Shown: positions 11,211-11,241 of the stretch, piece by piece
How positions within the stretch are numbered: the stretch's first letter is position 1
Layout: each line of letters starts with the position of its first letter
Program-made: the position numbers and the translations under genes
The notes under the pieces: generated by a model
Databases searched by the model: none
What the model was told of the DNA's origin: nothing
What the model saw: the letters and a program-made list of their open reading frames with translations, nothing else
Source: JACDAS01 sp046262415
Lineage (GTDB): Bacteria > Actinomycetota > Thermoleophilia > Gaiellales > Gaiellaceae
Assembly: GCA_046262415.1 (NCBI GenBank)
Contig: JBHEMU010000140.1
Location: 1-11,241, forward strand
Length of the DNA: 11,241 bases
Direction of reading: 5' to 3'

Positions 11211-11241
11211 CAGCACCGTAACGCCCGTCTCGGACTTGCCG
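11208..11241 (+). CDS. IS transposase, first 11 codons (probably IS481 family)
   Basis: Only MQHRNARLGLA is visible before the window ends. Transposases of the IS481 family (DDE enzymes with an N-terminal helix-turn-helix) often begin M-H-NA-LT--GR, and this start fits that pattern. The ATG is set by a strong ribosome binding site five bases upstream. The catalytic domain is outside the window, so whether the gene is intact is unknown. The assignment rests on a short stretch plus the upstream IS-like structure. Confidence 0.55.
   Translation, partial: MQHRNARLGLA

Larger units (their letters stand above)
11130..11241 (+). mobile_element. Left end of an insertion sequence, probably IS481 family
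   Basis: The stretch beginning TGTAGACACCTGAGGAG near 11130 has the TGT start common to IS481-family ends and leads into a transposase gene at 11208 with the N-terminus MQHRNARL. The element runs off the right edge, so its other end, terminal repeats and target duplication cannot be seen, and the left boundary is approximate. A strong Shine-Dalgarno site and a long perfect inverted repeat set this stretch apart from the leaderless genes to its left, as expected for acquired DNA. Confidence 0.6.

Noticed and set aside
11130..11241. A toxin-antitoxin or phage attachment site at the right edge
   Set aside because: The TGT start, ribosome binding site and MQHRNARL N-terminus fit an IS transposase better, and no second gene or direct repeat is visible.

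Overview
The window is very GC-rich (roughly 70% by eye) and carries densely packed bacterial genes. GTG starts are common, genes overlap by four bases, and several start codons sit a few bases after a TAnnnT box with no Shine-Dalgarno site. This style, with a compact XseA/XseB pair, a UbiE-like methyltransferase and several small proteins of unknown function, suggests an actinobacterium, perhaps of the Thermoleophilia. The taxon is an inference from style, not from a marker gene.

Layout. From 1 to 1607 (+) lie the 3' part of a YbhN/UPF0104 membrane protein and a glycerate kinase. From 1578 to 4959 (-), in transcription order, are a 371-residue proline-poor coiled-coil protein, a 64-residue protein, xseA, xseB and a lone cyclic-nucleotide-binding domain protein. 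From 5002 to 6446 (-) a UbiE/MenG-like methyltransferase is coupled to a UbiA-like membrane protein. From 6469 to 9259 (+) are two small unknown proteins, a proline dehydrogenase and an orphan DppB-type permease coupled to it. From 9234 to 10994 (-) are a 92-residue unknown protein, a FabL-type enoyl-ACP reductase and a methyltransferase. From about 11130 to the right edge (+) is the left end of an insertion sequence, probably IS481 family, cut by the window after 11 codons of transposase.

How the genes work together. XseA and XseB form exonuclease VII. FabL would do the last reduction of fatty acid elongation. Proline dehydrogenase starts proline catabolism and glycerate kinase feeds glycerate into central metabolism. 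The UbiE-like and UbiA-like pair may act on a prenylated quinone or lipid. No single pathway joins the window, which looks like ordinary chromosome interrupted at the right by a mobile element.

The most striking sequence structure is a perfect 17-bp inverted repeat (11149-11165 / 11194-11210) at the start of the IS transposase, whose right arm contains the whole ribosome binding site and ATG. Also notable are two tandem hairpins with CUUG loops after the 64-residue gene, four GTGA stop/start overlaps, and overlapping divergent promoters between 6446 and 6469. No gap without a gene exceeds 300 bases; the longest (10995-11207) holds a promoter and the IS end. I saw no tRNA, rRNA or CRISPR.
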